Translations under genes and position numbers: made by a program
Shown here: in pieces, positions 7,677-17,300 of the stretch
Layout: the number at the start of each line of letters is the position of its first letter
Position numbering within the stretch: the first letter of the stretch is position 1
Notes under the pieces: generated by a model
Told to the model about the DNA's origin: nothing
Seen by the model: only the letters and a program-made list of their open reading frames with translations
Databases searched by the model: none
Source of the DNA: Acidobacteriota bacterium
GTDB taxonomy: Bacteria > Acidobacteriota > Thermoanaerobaculia > Multivoradales > Multivoraceae
NCBI GenBank assembly: GCA_029263415.1
Contig: JAJCXN010000046.1
Span: 1-64,000 of the forward strand
Direction of reading: 5' to 3'
Length of the DNA stretch: 64,000 nucleotides

Positions 7677-7864
7677 TTCACCAGCACCGACTCGCTCAGC
7701 CATCGCTTGAGCCGCTCGACTTTGCCTAGCGCGCCGGCGAGTTCGTTGGCCTGCTCCAGCTTCCCGGCCTTCTCGAGGTCGAACATGCAGGTTTTCAGGC
7801 ACCGCCGAATGAGGTCGAATTCCCCGTCCGTGAAAGGGGCGGGCGGTCTTGGTGGCTCACTCAT
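7673..7864 (-). CDS. 63-aa helical protein, copy 2 (paralogous to 5558-5749)
   Basis: 63 aa from the ATG at 7864 (a longer reading to 7894 is not matched by the paralogue). It has the same proline-rich start and two-helix body as copy 1 (MFDLEKAG and ANELAGALGKVE identical). DNA similarity to 5558-5749 is also high, so these are direct repeats about 2.1 kb apart flanking the TIR pair. The gene converges tail to tail with TIR gene 2. A duplication of a small gene plus TIR unit, or a recombination boundary for cassette exchange, are both possible. Confidence 0.6.
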   Translation of the reverse strand: MSEPPRPPAPFTDGEFDLIRRCLKTCMFDLEKAGKLEQANELAGALGKVERLKRWLSESVLVN

Positions 7865-7923
7865 GGGCGCAAGGTCGCACCGCGCCGGACGCATCTCCAG
7901 GTCCTTCAGCTAGGAGGTCCAAT

Positions 7924-7971
7924 ATGGATGGCCTGAAGAGATATGTGGAATATGTATTACACTTTCGGTAA
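7924..7971 (+). CDS. Tiny 15-codon ORF with a strong ribosome-binding site
   Basis: AGGAGGT lies 5-6 nt before an ATG opening 15 codons (MDGLKRYVEYVLHFR) and a TAA. It is followed at once by the perfect palindrome GGTCTAGACC (7972-7981). It may be a leader peptide, a remnant of a truncated gene at a junction between the accessory block and the late operon, or chance. No function assigned. Confidence 0.25.
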   Translation: MDGLKRYVEYVLHFR

Positions 7972-8083
7972 GGTCTAGACCGAGCCAAGCCTCAAGTGCG
8001 ACCCCCGAAGAAGATGATCGTTATGGGCAGCGACAGTTTCTTGCTGCAATGTGGACCCCGCAGGGGACCAGTGTCAATCCGAT

Positions 8084-8227
8084 CTAAGCTCCGATCTTAA
8101 CGAGGATTGGAAATCCTCGAAGGCCATAGGCCGAAGCTAGGATCTTCGTCCCGTCGGGTAATACCTTTGATCCGCGAAAGATCAGTCGGTAGCCCGGCGG
8201 GACCTTTATCTTCTTGTGATTACTCAA
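8084..8227 (-). CDS. 47-aa basic protein at the end of the late operon
   Basis: This gene is too short for routine ORF calling. A TTG start at 8227 is preceded by GGAGGTGAGA at ideal spacing; 47 codons end in TAG. The protein is basic, with two glycine-rich beta-like segments (VPPGYRLIFRG and ILASAYGLRGFPILVK). A terminal A-x-YG-x-(R/K)-x-(F/W)P pattern is one I associate with very small conserved proteins, but I cannot name a family. The nearby ATG of the same ribosome-binding site is dead after three codons. A strong hairpin (8252-8281) stands just upstream. It is the last likely gene of the leftward block. Confidence 0.5.
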   Translation of the reverse strand: MSNHKKIKVPPGYRLIFRGSKVLPDGTKILASAYGLRGFPILVKIGA

Positions 8228-8251
8228 GCATTCTCACCTCCTTTCCGACGG

Positions 8252-8281
8252 CTGCTTGCCGCCGCCGCTTTCGGCAAGCAG
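8252..8281 (-). promoter_or_regulatory. 10-bp perfect hairpin ahead of the 47-aa gene
   Basis: On the minus strand CTGCTTGCCG and CGGCAAGCAG form a perfect 10-bp stem around a 10-nt loop, ending 24 nt before the TTG start of gene 8084-8227. There is no U tract, so a terminator is unlikely. An mRNA-stabilising or translation-controlling hairpin is more likely. Confidence 0.5.
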
Positions 8282-8366
8282 TTCTGCCGAACAGAATGAG
8301 GTGTGCCTTATGAGGCTTGAGAAACCGAAAACAAAGGCTCGAAAATAGCCACCCTGCGGGGACCGC

Positions 8367-8555
8367 CTATGAAGGTACTACACGCAGGACTATGCCGCAA
8401 AGTGGAATTTGGTGGTTACAGCAGTATCTGAGCCTCCGCCACTCACAATCCGTGCTAATTGGGGTCCGGATCGCCTTCGCGACGTTAGCGAACCCAACAG
8501 AAACCGCTACACAGACCGACGCAACCAGCAAACGCCAAGCTAAAAGTTGTCGCAC
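8367..8555 (-). CDS. Possible small secreted protein
   Basis: 62 aa from a GTG start at 8555 (GAGGG lies about 10 nt upstream). The N-terminus reads as a signal peptide: basic start, hydrophobic residues 9-22, VAKA cleavage site. The mature part is cysteine-rich (four Cys) and basic. The frame extends upstream over gene 8576-8917 without a good start, so the longer version is rejected. It sits just after the last tail-region gene. Coding status is uncertain. Confidence 0.35.
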   Translation of the reverse strand: MRQLLAWRLLVASVCVAVSVGFANVAKAIRTPISTDCEWRRLRYCCNHQIPLCGIVLRVVPS

Positions 8556-8575
8556 ATCATCGTTTCCCTCTGCAG

Positions 8576-8917
8576 TCAGCCGCCCGCCGACCTCAATGCA
8601 GACTGTAGGAAGCCAATGATCTCGATCACAGCGTAGAGGCCGACTATCCCAGCCGCCGGGTTCATGAGATTCCCGAGCCACTTCTTGAGAGCGGTCTTCT
8701 TCTCCTTGGCTGCCTCATCGCGCTCGGCTTGATGCGCCAAGAAATCCGTCAGCTGCTGCGGCACCGTGGACAAGATCTTCAGCTCCGCTCCGAATCCCCT
8801 CGTCGTCTCCTCGAGCCGCACCTGCCGATCGTTGATGACCGCTAGGAGCCGCCCATGCGCATTCACCTCTACCCACAACTTCTCATTCGATCCGTTCGCC
8901 ACTTCACCATCCCTCAT
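8576..8917 (-). CDS. Late phage protein with coiled coil and C-terminal TM segment
   Basis: 113 aa: a charged beta/helical N-terminal half, a helix rich in E, K and A (residues 63-85), then a hydrophobic stretch (GIVGLYAVIEIIGFLQSAL, about 91-109). The start shares one base with the stop of 8917-10227 (TGATG), so it is coupled to the tail genes. A single-TM protein at the end of a tail module could be a tail-tip or holin-like accessory protein; the family is not recognised. Confidence 0.55.
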   Translation of the reverse strand: MRDGEVANGSNEKLWVEVNAHGRLLAVINDRQVRLEETTRGFGAELKILSTVPQQLTDFLAHQAERDEAAKEKKTALKKWLGNLMNPAAGIVGLYAVIEIIGFLQSALRSAGG

Positions 8918-10227
8918 CAGTCAATTCCCACTTCAATCATCTCTAGCTCTCTAGCGAACGCCACCTTCGCGACGCCTACATCATCGCGATACCAATGCGC
9001 CATGCTCGCCGGCTTCAAGCTGGTCATGCGGCCATAGATCGCTTCGTTGAAGTACGTCGTCGGATCGGTCTCATCAGGGATCAACACGAACTCCCGGCCG
9101 GTCCCCTTCACACGATCGAAAAACATCCGGAATTCGTGCACTTCTTCTCGAGTCATGAACGGCAGGGCGAACCGATTGAGGTCTCGGCTGATGCCTTCGG
9201 TGATGAACGGCTGGCCGCTCTCTGATGTCTCGACGGTGGCTGAACTCTCCGTTCCGTAGGACGTGCCCTGTAGAGCAAACCCCTTCCACAGATCGAGAGC
9301 CTCGCCGGCCACAGCGGTAGCAACGTCGATGTACTCCGGCCCCTGGTTGTCGATCCACAAGCGCAGGCGTTGCGTTGTGATGACGGAGTCGAACACGTGG
9401 TACCAGTTGGCCGAGAACTTGAGCACATCGGCTTCGGATTCAAGGCCCGAAGGGAAGATGTCAATCCAGCCCGAATCGTGGTCCACGTTGGAGGCTACGT
9501 AGACGTGCATTGCTCCGACCACGGCTGCTGCTCCAGAGGTCTCGTCTGAACGAATCGTGATCTCCAGATTGCCGACTGCGTGGCCAAACCACGGCGCGGT
9601 GGCAAGGTCTACGCTGACCACCTCGCCGCCCTGAGCCACGGTGTTGGTGACCGAGAGACCGGTGATTGTCTCAGCCGGGAAGCTCGTCGACGACTTGAGT
9701 TCAACCTCGAAATTGTGTGTGGCTCCGTCGGATGAGGCGACCAAGATCCGGACCTCGCCGCTTTCGAACTGCGCAATGAGGTCCCCGGTAGACACAGGAA
9801 AGGTCGCCTTGCAGCTCATCTGCCCCGCTCCCGAGTAGACCAACCAATCGCCTTCGTCAGCGTCGGGGTCATCGTCGATATCTCCAACCACGCCCGTGCA
9901 GTTGATCAGCGCGACGCTGGTGGGCGCATAGTCCTCGACGATCACACCCACGTCCGAAGCGATCACTCGAGCACGAGCCGGCAACACATCTGAGAGATTC
10001 CCAGCGTTCAGCCCGATCATGGCCACTCCATCGACCGGTCGCGATTGTCCGAAATCGATGTCCCAATACGTGCGAGCGTTCGTGTTGCTCAGGATGCGCG
10101 AGTTCTCATTCAGCACTCGAGTGCCAATGTTCGAAGCCGGCATTCGAGCAGGTTCGTACGCCGGACCGGGCCCGGTGATCACCGTGTCTGGATGTGAGAT
10201 CCAATCGAGTTTTGGGTAGATTTTCAT
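8917..10227 (-). CDS. Siphophage minor tail protein (distal tail region)
   Basis: 436 aa. An N-terminal discoidin-like beta region (residues 35-120, with YWDIDFGQSRPVDGVAMIGL) is typical of sugar-binding tail-tip proteins. A beta-rich middle follows, and a C-terminal part (about 345-430) reads like a tail-attachment domain. It follows the LamG-bearing tail protein with a 4-nt ATGA overlap and is the last large gene of the tail module. Likely structural, at the tip or baseplate, perhaps contacting the host surface. The precise role is inferred from gene order. Confidence 0.55.
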   Translation of the reverse strand: MKIYPKLDWISHPDTVITGPGPAYEPARMPASNIGTRVLNENSRILSNTNARTYWDIDFGQSRPVDGVAMIGLNAGNLSDVLPARARVIASDVGVIVEDYAPTSVALINCTGVVGDIDDDPDADEGDWLVYSGAGQMSCKATFPVSTGDLIAQFESGEVRILVASSDGATHNFEVELKSSTSFPAETITGLSVTNTVAQGGEVVSVDLATAPWFGHAVGNLEITIRSDETSGAAAVVGAMHVYVASNVDHDSGWIDIFPSGLESEADVLKFSANWYHVFDSVITTQRLRLWIDNQGPEYIDVATAVAGEALDLWKGFALQGTSYGTESSATVETSESGQPFITEGISRDLNRFALPFMTREEVHEFRMFFDRVKGTGREFVLIPDETDPTTYFNEAIYGRMTSLKPASMAHWYRDDVGVAKVAFARELEMIEVGID

Positions 10228-13200
10228 GGGGCAACTCCTAGCAATCGAACGAGGTGTCTACCTCTTCGCGGGTCGTATCTGAGCGTGACCACGAGGAAGT
10301 TCTTACCTCCTAGAGGCTGGAGAAAGGCTGTCTCGCCGTTAGCAAGATCGGCGTTGAATCGAAGCTGCTGACCCGCGGTGCCCCACCGGCCCTGCAGGTC
10401 GCGAACCTCGTAGTACTCCAGCGTCCGACCGTACGTAGAAGCCATCACCTCTAGCGCTCGGATCGCGTCAGCCTGGTGCTGGAGTGCGGTCTCGACGACA
10501 GGGCCAGGCTCACCGGTCAAGTCGGGATCATCCACGCTTGGTATCGGCTGCGACGCTTTGTCGTACGGCCGAATCATCTCCGATACACCAAGCGCATCCT
10601 CGCGGGTGATCTCCACCAGCTCGTTGAGGCCGTAGGGATCGGTCCTTACGCGGAATGCGACCGTCTCTCTGGAGGTCGGCGTCGGGCTCTGAAGCTGGCG
10701 GACGCCCTGCCCTTTGTCAGCCCACGTATGGCGAGAGACCTCATCTGTCGCAGCGTCGCCGGTGATGTTCGTCAGGCGCGGGAGCCGCTCTGGAAGACTC
10801 GACCACGTCCCCGCCGGGCCCCCAGCAACACGGTTCTCTGCGTCAAGCCCTTCTAGCTCAAGCAAGGGCCAAACACCGCCCACACCGAACTCATCTCCCG
10901 CCGGCAAGAGGTGACGGTAGGTAATGGCATCCGGCAGCAGGCGCCTCCAGAACGAGACGTTGGCGATCTTGCCCACGAGTCCGTCACCAATCACGAGATC
11001 TTCGTAGCTCCCAGTGTGAGAAACGATCGCTGGGGTGTTGTCGGTGGTAGCAACGGTCTCCCCGTCGATGTAGATGGGACTCGACGTTGGCGAGGCGGGA
11101 TCTTTGCCCACACCGATGTTCAGCCAAGTGCCCAGTGCGATCGGAGCGACCGTGTAGATGTCTGGACCCAGGAAGGCAGTGCCTGAACCCCGGTCGATAT
11201 CCGCCTTCCACTCAAGCAGACCATCCGACCTAAGGCTCAGCCGGTAGTTGTTTTCCTTCTCAATCAGACGCACTGTGCTCGACGGCAACTGGTCGACGTA
11301 CAGAGAGAGGGCCAGCCCCCACACTTCGCCACCGACCTCCGCTTCCAGGCGTATCGACGGATCATCCGGAATCGTGACCTTGTTGGCCCCGTCGAACTCG
11401 GGCACGAGTCGGATGTCCGGAAGCCAGAACTGGCCGAACTGCCACTCCCCCGCCGGGTTGAACTTGTGCCAACCGAGCGGCTTGACGAGCTTGTCAACCG
11501 CGGCCCGCTGCGTCTGACTGCGCAACACTTCGCCTACCTGGGCGCTGCCCGCGAGAGCCTCGAACTCCCGCTGACTAGTGACGTCGATGTCCGAGAGCGA
11601 CAGGTCCTCGTTGTCGCGCAGTGCCAGCCACGTCGAGATCTCGGTCGCTGTTTTGGGCTCATACCCGTCGACCCGAATCGGTACCGATACAGAATGGAAA
11701 CTGTTGGGGCCTAGGTCGTAGCAGAGGTCGCCCGGCTTCTCGTTGCAGGGCCACAGACCCATGAGGTCTGGGTCCGAGAGGAAGGGTTTGGTGGTGTACG
11801 CCATTGCTGCAATTTCGTCGGCGTTGAGAGCCCTGTTGACCCATCCAAAACGCTGACCGCCCGCGTTCTGAGGGGCCGAGCCTGCTAGCAGGCGCAGATC
11901 AGACACACAGGCAGGGCTCGAGATTGCCAAGCCGGTGATGTCCAATGTGGGCCCTGGCACTCCGTCGACGTACGTCTTTAGGAGCGCTTCGGCTTCGTCC
12001 CAAACGCCTGCAGCCGTGAGCCACTGGCCGTCCACTACATCAGAGGGCGCGTCAAAGAATTGTCCAACGGCGATGGTGTCTGATTCAACAACAAAATGTA
12101 GTTGACCGTTGGTCCATTGCCGCAAGTAGAACCTCCCCGACCCCAGCGAGCCAGTGCGGTCGAGGAAATAGTGTATGAGGCCGTCCGTGGAGTAGCGCGC
12201 ACGGCCGAAAACCGTGAATGAGCCCGTGGTCTGCATACTGGCTTGATAGGGGATCGTCGCCGCCTCGCCGAGCGCGTGCCCCAGCGGGAACCACCCCTCC
12301 GTTTCGACGCGGATCGCCTTGGACGCCGGCCGCTCGAGCCGCACAAGACAGCCGTCGAGGGCGTTGTTCGTCAGCTCATACTGAGCCTTTGACCACTTGC
12401 TACCCGTCACAGTGCCGTCAATGCCGTGGGGGCCAATGTCGATGATGGTCCCGCCGGACTTCTCTTCGATCTTGTACCCGGCCACTAGGTCGGCGTCGGT
12501 GGCCTTTAGATCACCGCCGATCTTGGCGTGCTTGTTGCGCAGTCCGTAGGCCTTCGAGAACATCGCGAACCGTGTGATGGACGCCCCGATCGAACCGCCG
12601 GTACCGGTGTCGTTCTGTCCGACGCCAATCTGGCCAGGGTTGAGGTTGCCCGCATCGTTCGGCAGGGCCTTTGATCCGTATGGCCGCTTGTTCACCATGA
12701 GCCGCATCGATCGCGCGTATCGCAGCGCCACCAGAATGCGGTAGCGACCGCCGACGGCGATGATCCCAACGGGCGAGGTGAGGGTTTTCGATCCGCCGAG
12801 GCTAGTGGTCATCGTGAGGGAGATGCTGCCGTCGGTCGCAAGAACCCAGTCCCACAGAACCGTCCCATTGGCCGCATGCAGTAGCTTTCCGTCCGACGAC
12901 AGGTCGTTCACCTCGAGATCGATCAGAACGCTCCGCGTATCGCCAACACCAAAATCCAAAGCACTGTCAGCCGGGATGAGGAGACCACCGCCTGACGTGT
13001 CCACAGGCTCTGTCCCGGTCAACTGTCTGCCACCCTCGAAAACACGAACTTCACGGTGCGCATCCGAGCTCACACGGTAGAGGTCGATGGTCGGGTCAGC
13101 CAAATCGGGTGCAAAGAGCGGGCAGTTGCCAACCGGAAGAAGTTTCTCGGTTCCGTAGAGACTCGCATCGACGGCTTCGCCGGTGTCGATCCACGAGGGC

Positions 13201-14309
13201 GACCCGACGATCTGACCGCTCCCAGGTCCGAGTGGCTCAACGGCCTCATCGAAGACAAACTCGTCATCTGTGCCAAGGACGTCGGTCCCGTCCTGGATCG
13301 GGTAGCTTCCGATGAGATGCTGCTCTCCGCCGGACAACCCGTTCAGCATCCGTGCACGGATGTCTGACAGCTCCAGCGCACTCGACCAGACCCTTACCCT
13401 TGAGACGGCTCCGTCGAACGCGTAGTCGCCCGTCCCGTCGAAATCTCCAACTAGCCACGGTCCGGCAACGGCGGCAGCGTGATCTCGGGAGATCGTGCCC
13501 TCAGCCACGAGTTCACCGTCCACAACGATGGAAACCTCCTGGGACCGATACCGGAGCGCGAGGTGGCGCCACACTCCGTCTGCCAGCGGGTAGTCATTCC
13601 AGAACGTTCCAGCGAACCACACGCCGCGATAGTCCGACGAGAGATTGCCAGCGTAGTAGCAGGACATCGACGCCTGCGGAGAGGTGTCATTGAAGAAGAA
13701 CAGTCCGTTACGGGTGCTGCCAGACGAGGGAAGCCCGCGGGCCATCACCCAACACTCAACTGTCCATTCGGGCCAGGGCGCGGGGTTCGTCTCGAGCGGC
13801 ATGCCGAGGCGGTCAGTCGTGACTGCGTCGTTGAGCCTGAGGGCGCGCGCATGAGCGCCGAACCGCTTGGTCTGAACGGGCCGATCGAGCACCACTGATT
13901 TGCCCTTCAAGGGGAGAATCAACTTGCGATCGCCATGTCCAAGCTGGCCAGTGACTCCCACGTACTCCGCACCCGCGATCGCAGAACTCAACGACTGCCC
14001 CACTTCATGCTGGCCGACGATCGCCTTGCGGCCGAGCCAACGATAGCGGCGCCAATCATCGTCCAGTTTTCGGTCGGCGTTCTGAAAGCTGAGATTGCCA
14101 ATCTCCGGAGAGCTCCCACCACCCAACCGCCCGCCTGTCCATAGCGTTTGCGTGATGGTGGGTCCACTGACCAGTCGTGGATCGAATGAGACGTTTGGTG
14201 GATCGTCGTCCGGAGCAGTTTTCAGGCCATGGGTCGACATGTAGAGCGGCACTTCGGCACCGATCGCGGGGTCGTACGGGTGAAGAATCGCGAACCACCG
14301 AGCGCTCAC
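10224..14309 (-). CDS. Large LamG-repeat tail protein (putative receptor-binding/hub)
   Basis: 1361 aa. The N-terminus (1-130) resembles a tail-hub attachment region. At least four concanavalin/LamG-type beta-sandwich units follow, at about residues 140-330, 430-600, 690-840 and 1000-1165, each with the usual W-T-V-E or F-T-V-F opening and a V-D-G-(E/V) turn. The C-terminal 180 residues lack LamG features. LamG domains bind carbohydrate or protein, so adsorption to host polysaccharide is likely. The gene overlaps the tape measure by 4 nt (ATGA), placing it at the distal tail. It is the second largest protein here and the best candidate host-range determinant. Confidence 0.65.
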   Translation of the reverse strand: MSARWFAILHPYDPAIGAEVPLYMSTHGLKTAPDDDPPNVSFDPRLVSGPTITQTLWTGGRLGGGSSPEIGNLSFQNADRKLDDDWRRYRWLGRKAIVGQHEVGQSLSSAIAGAEYVGVTGQLGHGDRKLILPLKGKSVVLDRPVQTKRFGAHARALRLNDAVTTDRLGMPLETNPAPWPEWTVECWVMARGLPSSGSTRNGLFFFNDTSPQASMSCYYAGNLSSDYRGVWFAGTFWNDYPLADGVWRHLALRYRSQEVSIVVDGELVAEGTISRDHAAAVAGPWLVGDFDGTGDYAFDGAVSRVRVWSSALELSDIRARMLNGLSGGEQHLIGSYPIQDGTDVLGTDDEFVFDEAVEPLGPGSGQIVGSPSWIDTGEAVDASLYGTEKLLPVGNCPLFAPDLADPTIDLYRVSSDAHREVRVFEGGRQLTGTEPVDTSGGGLLIPADSALDFGVGDTRSVLIDLEVNDLSSDGKLLHAANGTVLWDWVLATDGSISLTMTTSLGGSKTLTSPVGIIAVGGRYRILVALRYARSMRLMVNKRPYGSKALPNDAGNLNPGQIGVGQNDTGTGGSIGASITRFAMFSKAYGLRNKHAKIGGDLKATDADLVAGYKIEEKSGGTIIDIGPHGIDGTVTGSKWSKAQYELTNNALDGCLVRLERPASKAIRVETEGWFPLGHALGEAATIPYQASMQTTGSFTVFGRARYSTDGLIHYFLDRTGSLGSGRFYLRQWTNGQLHFVVESDTIAVGQFFDAPSDVVDGQWLTAAGVWDEAEALLKTYVDGVPGPTLDITGLAISSPACVSDLRLLAGSAPQNAGGQRFGWVNRALNADEIAAMAYTTKPFLSDPDLMGLWPCNEKPGDLCYDLGPNSFHSVSVPIRVDGYEPKTATEISTWLALRDNEDLSLSDIDVTSQREFEALAGSAQVGEVLRSQTQRAAVDKLVKPLGWHKFNPAGEWQFGQFWLPDIRLVPEFDGANKVTIPDDPSIRLEAEVGGEVWGLALSLYVDQLPSSTVRLIEKENNYRLSLRSDGLLEWKADIDRGSGTAFLGPDIYTVAPIALGTWLNIGVGKDPASPTSSPIYIDGETVATTDNTPAIVSHTGSYEDLVIGDGLVGKIANVSFWRRLLPDAITYRHLLPAGDEFGVGGVWPLLELEGLDAENRVAGGPAGTWSSLPERLPRLTNITGDAATDEVSRHTWADKGQGVRQLQSPTPTSRETVAFRVRTDPYGLNELVEITREDALGVSEMIRPYDKASQPIPSVDDPDLTGEPGPVVETALQHQADAIRALEVMASTYGRTLEYYEVRDLQGRWGTAGQQLRFNADLANGETAFLQPLGGKNFLVVTLRYDPRRGRHLVRLLGVAP

Positions 14310-17300
14310 GATGCACGCTCCAAGGTGAGGTCGGAAAAGTGATCAATGAGGTCGTCGCGGAGGCCTCGAATCTCGTTCCGAGTAGCCCGAAGCTCGGCAA
14401 GATTGTCGTTCCCCACGCGCTCGTAGCTGGCTTGAAGAGCCGACACGCCAGCGTCGAAAGCGCTCGAACCAAGCGGGCCTGAACCGGTTGGGGGAACGCC
14501 ATTGACGAAGACCTGCCCGCCTGCAACGCCGGCATCGATCTCAAGGTTCTCGGCGAGATCTAGCAGCGCAAGGATCTGTTGCTCCAACGGACCCAAGGCG
14601 CTGTTGCCTATGTAGTCGCGGCCAGCGTTACGATATGCGGCGGCGATGCCGGGCAGTTCCTCAAGTGCCGACACATCTCCAGCGCTGATGCGAGCGGCGA
14701 TGTCCTGGAAGGCATCGCGAGCGGCATCGAACTGGTCGCGGCCACTCAGCCCGCCATTGGGATCGGTAAGGATGTCGTCGCGTAGTTGGCGAATCGGCTC
14801 GAGCAAACGCTCGCGGAACGCGTCGACGGCAAGATCGAGGGACTCTTGCCATTCGTCTAGCGCAACGAAGTACGGGCGCTCATCAAAGAGTTCTTGGAAC
14901 CGAGCTCGGAGTTCGTTGAGACTCCCAAAGCCTGCTGATGCCGCGCGCTCAAGTTCGCGGCGGTAATCCCGCGCAAGGTCAGCTATGGATGGGCCACTGG
15001 GCCCACCGCCACCACCACCACCTCCTCCGTCGTTCGCTAGCGGAGGTGCGACTACCGGTGGACCGTTCGCGATCACCTGGTCAACCAGATCTGAAATCCG
15101 ATCGTACGCCTCCTGGGTGAGGTGCCCAGCGATCAAGGCAATCTTCAGCTGCTCTCGCTTGGCCTCGAGCTCTGCCTTGGTGAACTCCCACTGCAGCGCC
15201 GCAGCAGCCTCCGAGTCACCGAGGTAGCCGTAGAGCTGGACGAGAAAGCTATTCATGAAGTCATTCGCAGCAGCATAGGCGCCGCTGGCAGCCGGGCCGG
15301 CCGCGATCACCTGGTCAACTAGACCCGAGATGCGATCAAACGCCTCTTGTGTGAGGTGGCCATCTGCCAGAGCAATCCTCAGTTGCTCTCGCTTCGCCTC
15401 GAGCTCGGCCTTGCTCAACTCCCACTGCAGTTCCGCGGCAGCTTCTGTGTCCCCCAGGTAGCCATAGATCTGGAGCAGAAAACCGTTCGTGAAGTCCTGC
15501 ACCCACGCGTTGGCGTGACGCCAAGCTTCCTCGCCCGCTGTCTGCAAAAGGTCTTCCATAACGTCCGCGGCGACCGCACCCGCGGCACCGAGGTCGCGAA
15601 GGCGCTCTCGCATGCGGTCAGCTTCCTCGCCGGCCGCGATTCGCTGTTGCTCGTAGGGGCCAAGACTGTGGGTCCAGACGATCCAGTCCTTGACGAAGTC
15701 CCCCCACGAATCGTCGCGCACTCGCTCGAGTTCGGCGTCTCGAGCGGCGACCAGGTCGTCGATCGACTGTTTGAGGCGAAGGCCCCGCTCGATCTCCGCG
15801 TTGTAGGAGTCCGCGATCTGCTCGAGCTGGGAACTGACCGGTCCCAAGTCCTCGCCCAACCGTGAAACAGCCTCACGCCACTCAGCAATCTCTTCACGGA
15901 TGTTGCGGCCGCCGCCGCGGCGAGCACCTCCACGGCCATCAATCGCAGCGTCAACCTCCTCGTCTGAGATGGCATCGGGAAGGCTCTCCAGAGCGCCGCG
16001 GAGCGCATCAATCTTGGCTTGCACTTCCTCCGCAGTGGCCCCCGAGATTCCGCCGAAAGTCGTAACCGCACCCGCGAGCCGGAGCAGATCCTCACTTGCG
16101 AGCGACGTGACCTCGCCGAACTGCACGCCCGCATCAGCGAACATGCTCTTCAGCTCGTCAGTGCCCACAGCCTCGACTAGTTGCTCGACGAGAGCGGCGA
16201 GTTCTTCCTCGTAGGCCTCGTATTGACGGGCGCGCTCAGCGTTGAACTCCTCTTGCTGGCGCTTGATCTTCTCCTCGAAGCTCTCTTCAGTGCCAAGGAT
16301 CGAGTCACGCATGTTCTGCCACTCGGCAGCCGCGAACATATTGAACTCGCCCATGTCGACGCCCAAGGCGACCAGCCGCTCGCGCATTTGATCCAGACCA
16401 CTGCCGGTATCTCTCGCGGCGATGGTCGTCTGACCCAGGTTGTAGTCGATGATCGCCTGAGTCATCTGCACGTCCTGCACCCACTCGTCGGCGGTGCGGC
16501 GCAGATTCGAGGTCATCGCCTGGAGTACTTCAGGGGCAACCCCCGAGATCTCGCTCTCATTGAAGGCGGTTACCAGCGCAAAATAGACAGCATCCTGAAT
16601 GCTCGCGGCCTGGTACTCAGCGCCGTTGACCATGACGGTGATCAGGTCGTCGCGGATCGTGAGGCCGATCTCTGGGGAGCTCAGCACCTTGCCGCCGGCT
16701 GCACGCACAGCGTTGCCGAACGTCTCGCTGATGGTCGCGGTCAGAGCGGAGATCGTCTGCTCGAGACCGGGGGTGTCAGCTGAGACCTCGGAGAAAAACT
16801 CATCCGTTCCCAGGCCCGCAAGGCGGGCGGTCGCCTCGTCCGCACCCTTTTTGATGAAGGCGCCAATCGCAGCACCATAGAACCCCCACACCCCTCCGAA
16901 CGCACCGCCGATCTGTTGGCCCTCTTGGCTGTACGTCCCTGAGAGCTCACCTCCGTACTTGCCTTGGCCACCGCCCGCAAAGGTGTCGTTGATGTAGTAC
17001 CCACCAACTGCCGACACCACATCCCCGTAGCCACCTCCCCCGCTACCCTGGCTGAAGAAATCACTGAATCCGCCGGTGCCTCCGCCCTCTTTGTAGTCGG
17101 CATACCCTTGAGCGACGCCTGAGATCACACCAGCCAAGAGTTGGACCTCTTCGCTTGCGGCCGCCAGCATGTTGTCGATGAGGCCCGACAGACTCCGCAC
17201 CACGCCACCCCACGCGCTCTCCCAATGGTCCGCACTCCGGTCGACCGCATCCTCGAGTTCTCGCTCGGTGATGTCGCCGATTTCCTGTGCACCCTTGGTG

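Noticed and set aside
8051-8070. Hairpin TGGACCCC-GCA-GGGGACCA as late-operon terminator
   Set aside because: The stem has a central A-A mismatch and no T tract on either strand, so I do not call it, though its position past the last gene would suit.
10476-13898. Several + strand frames across the LamG tail protein
   Set aside because: All lie antisense to a single long gene in a coherent operon.
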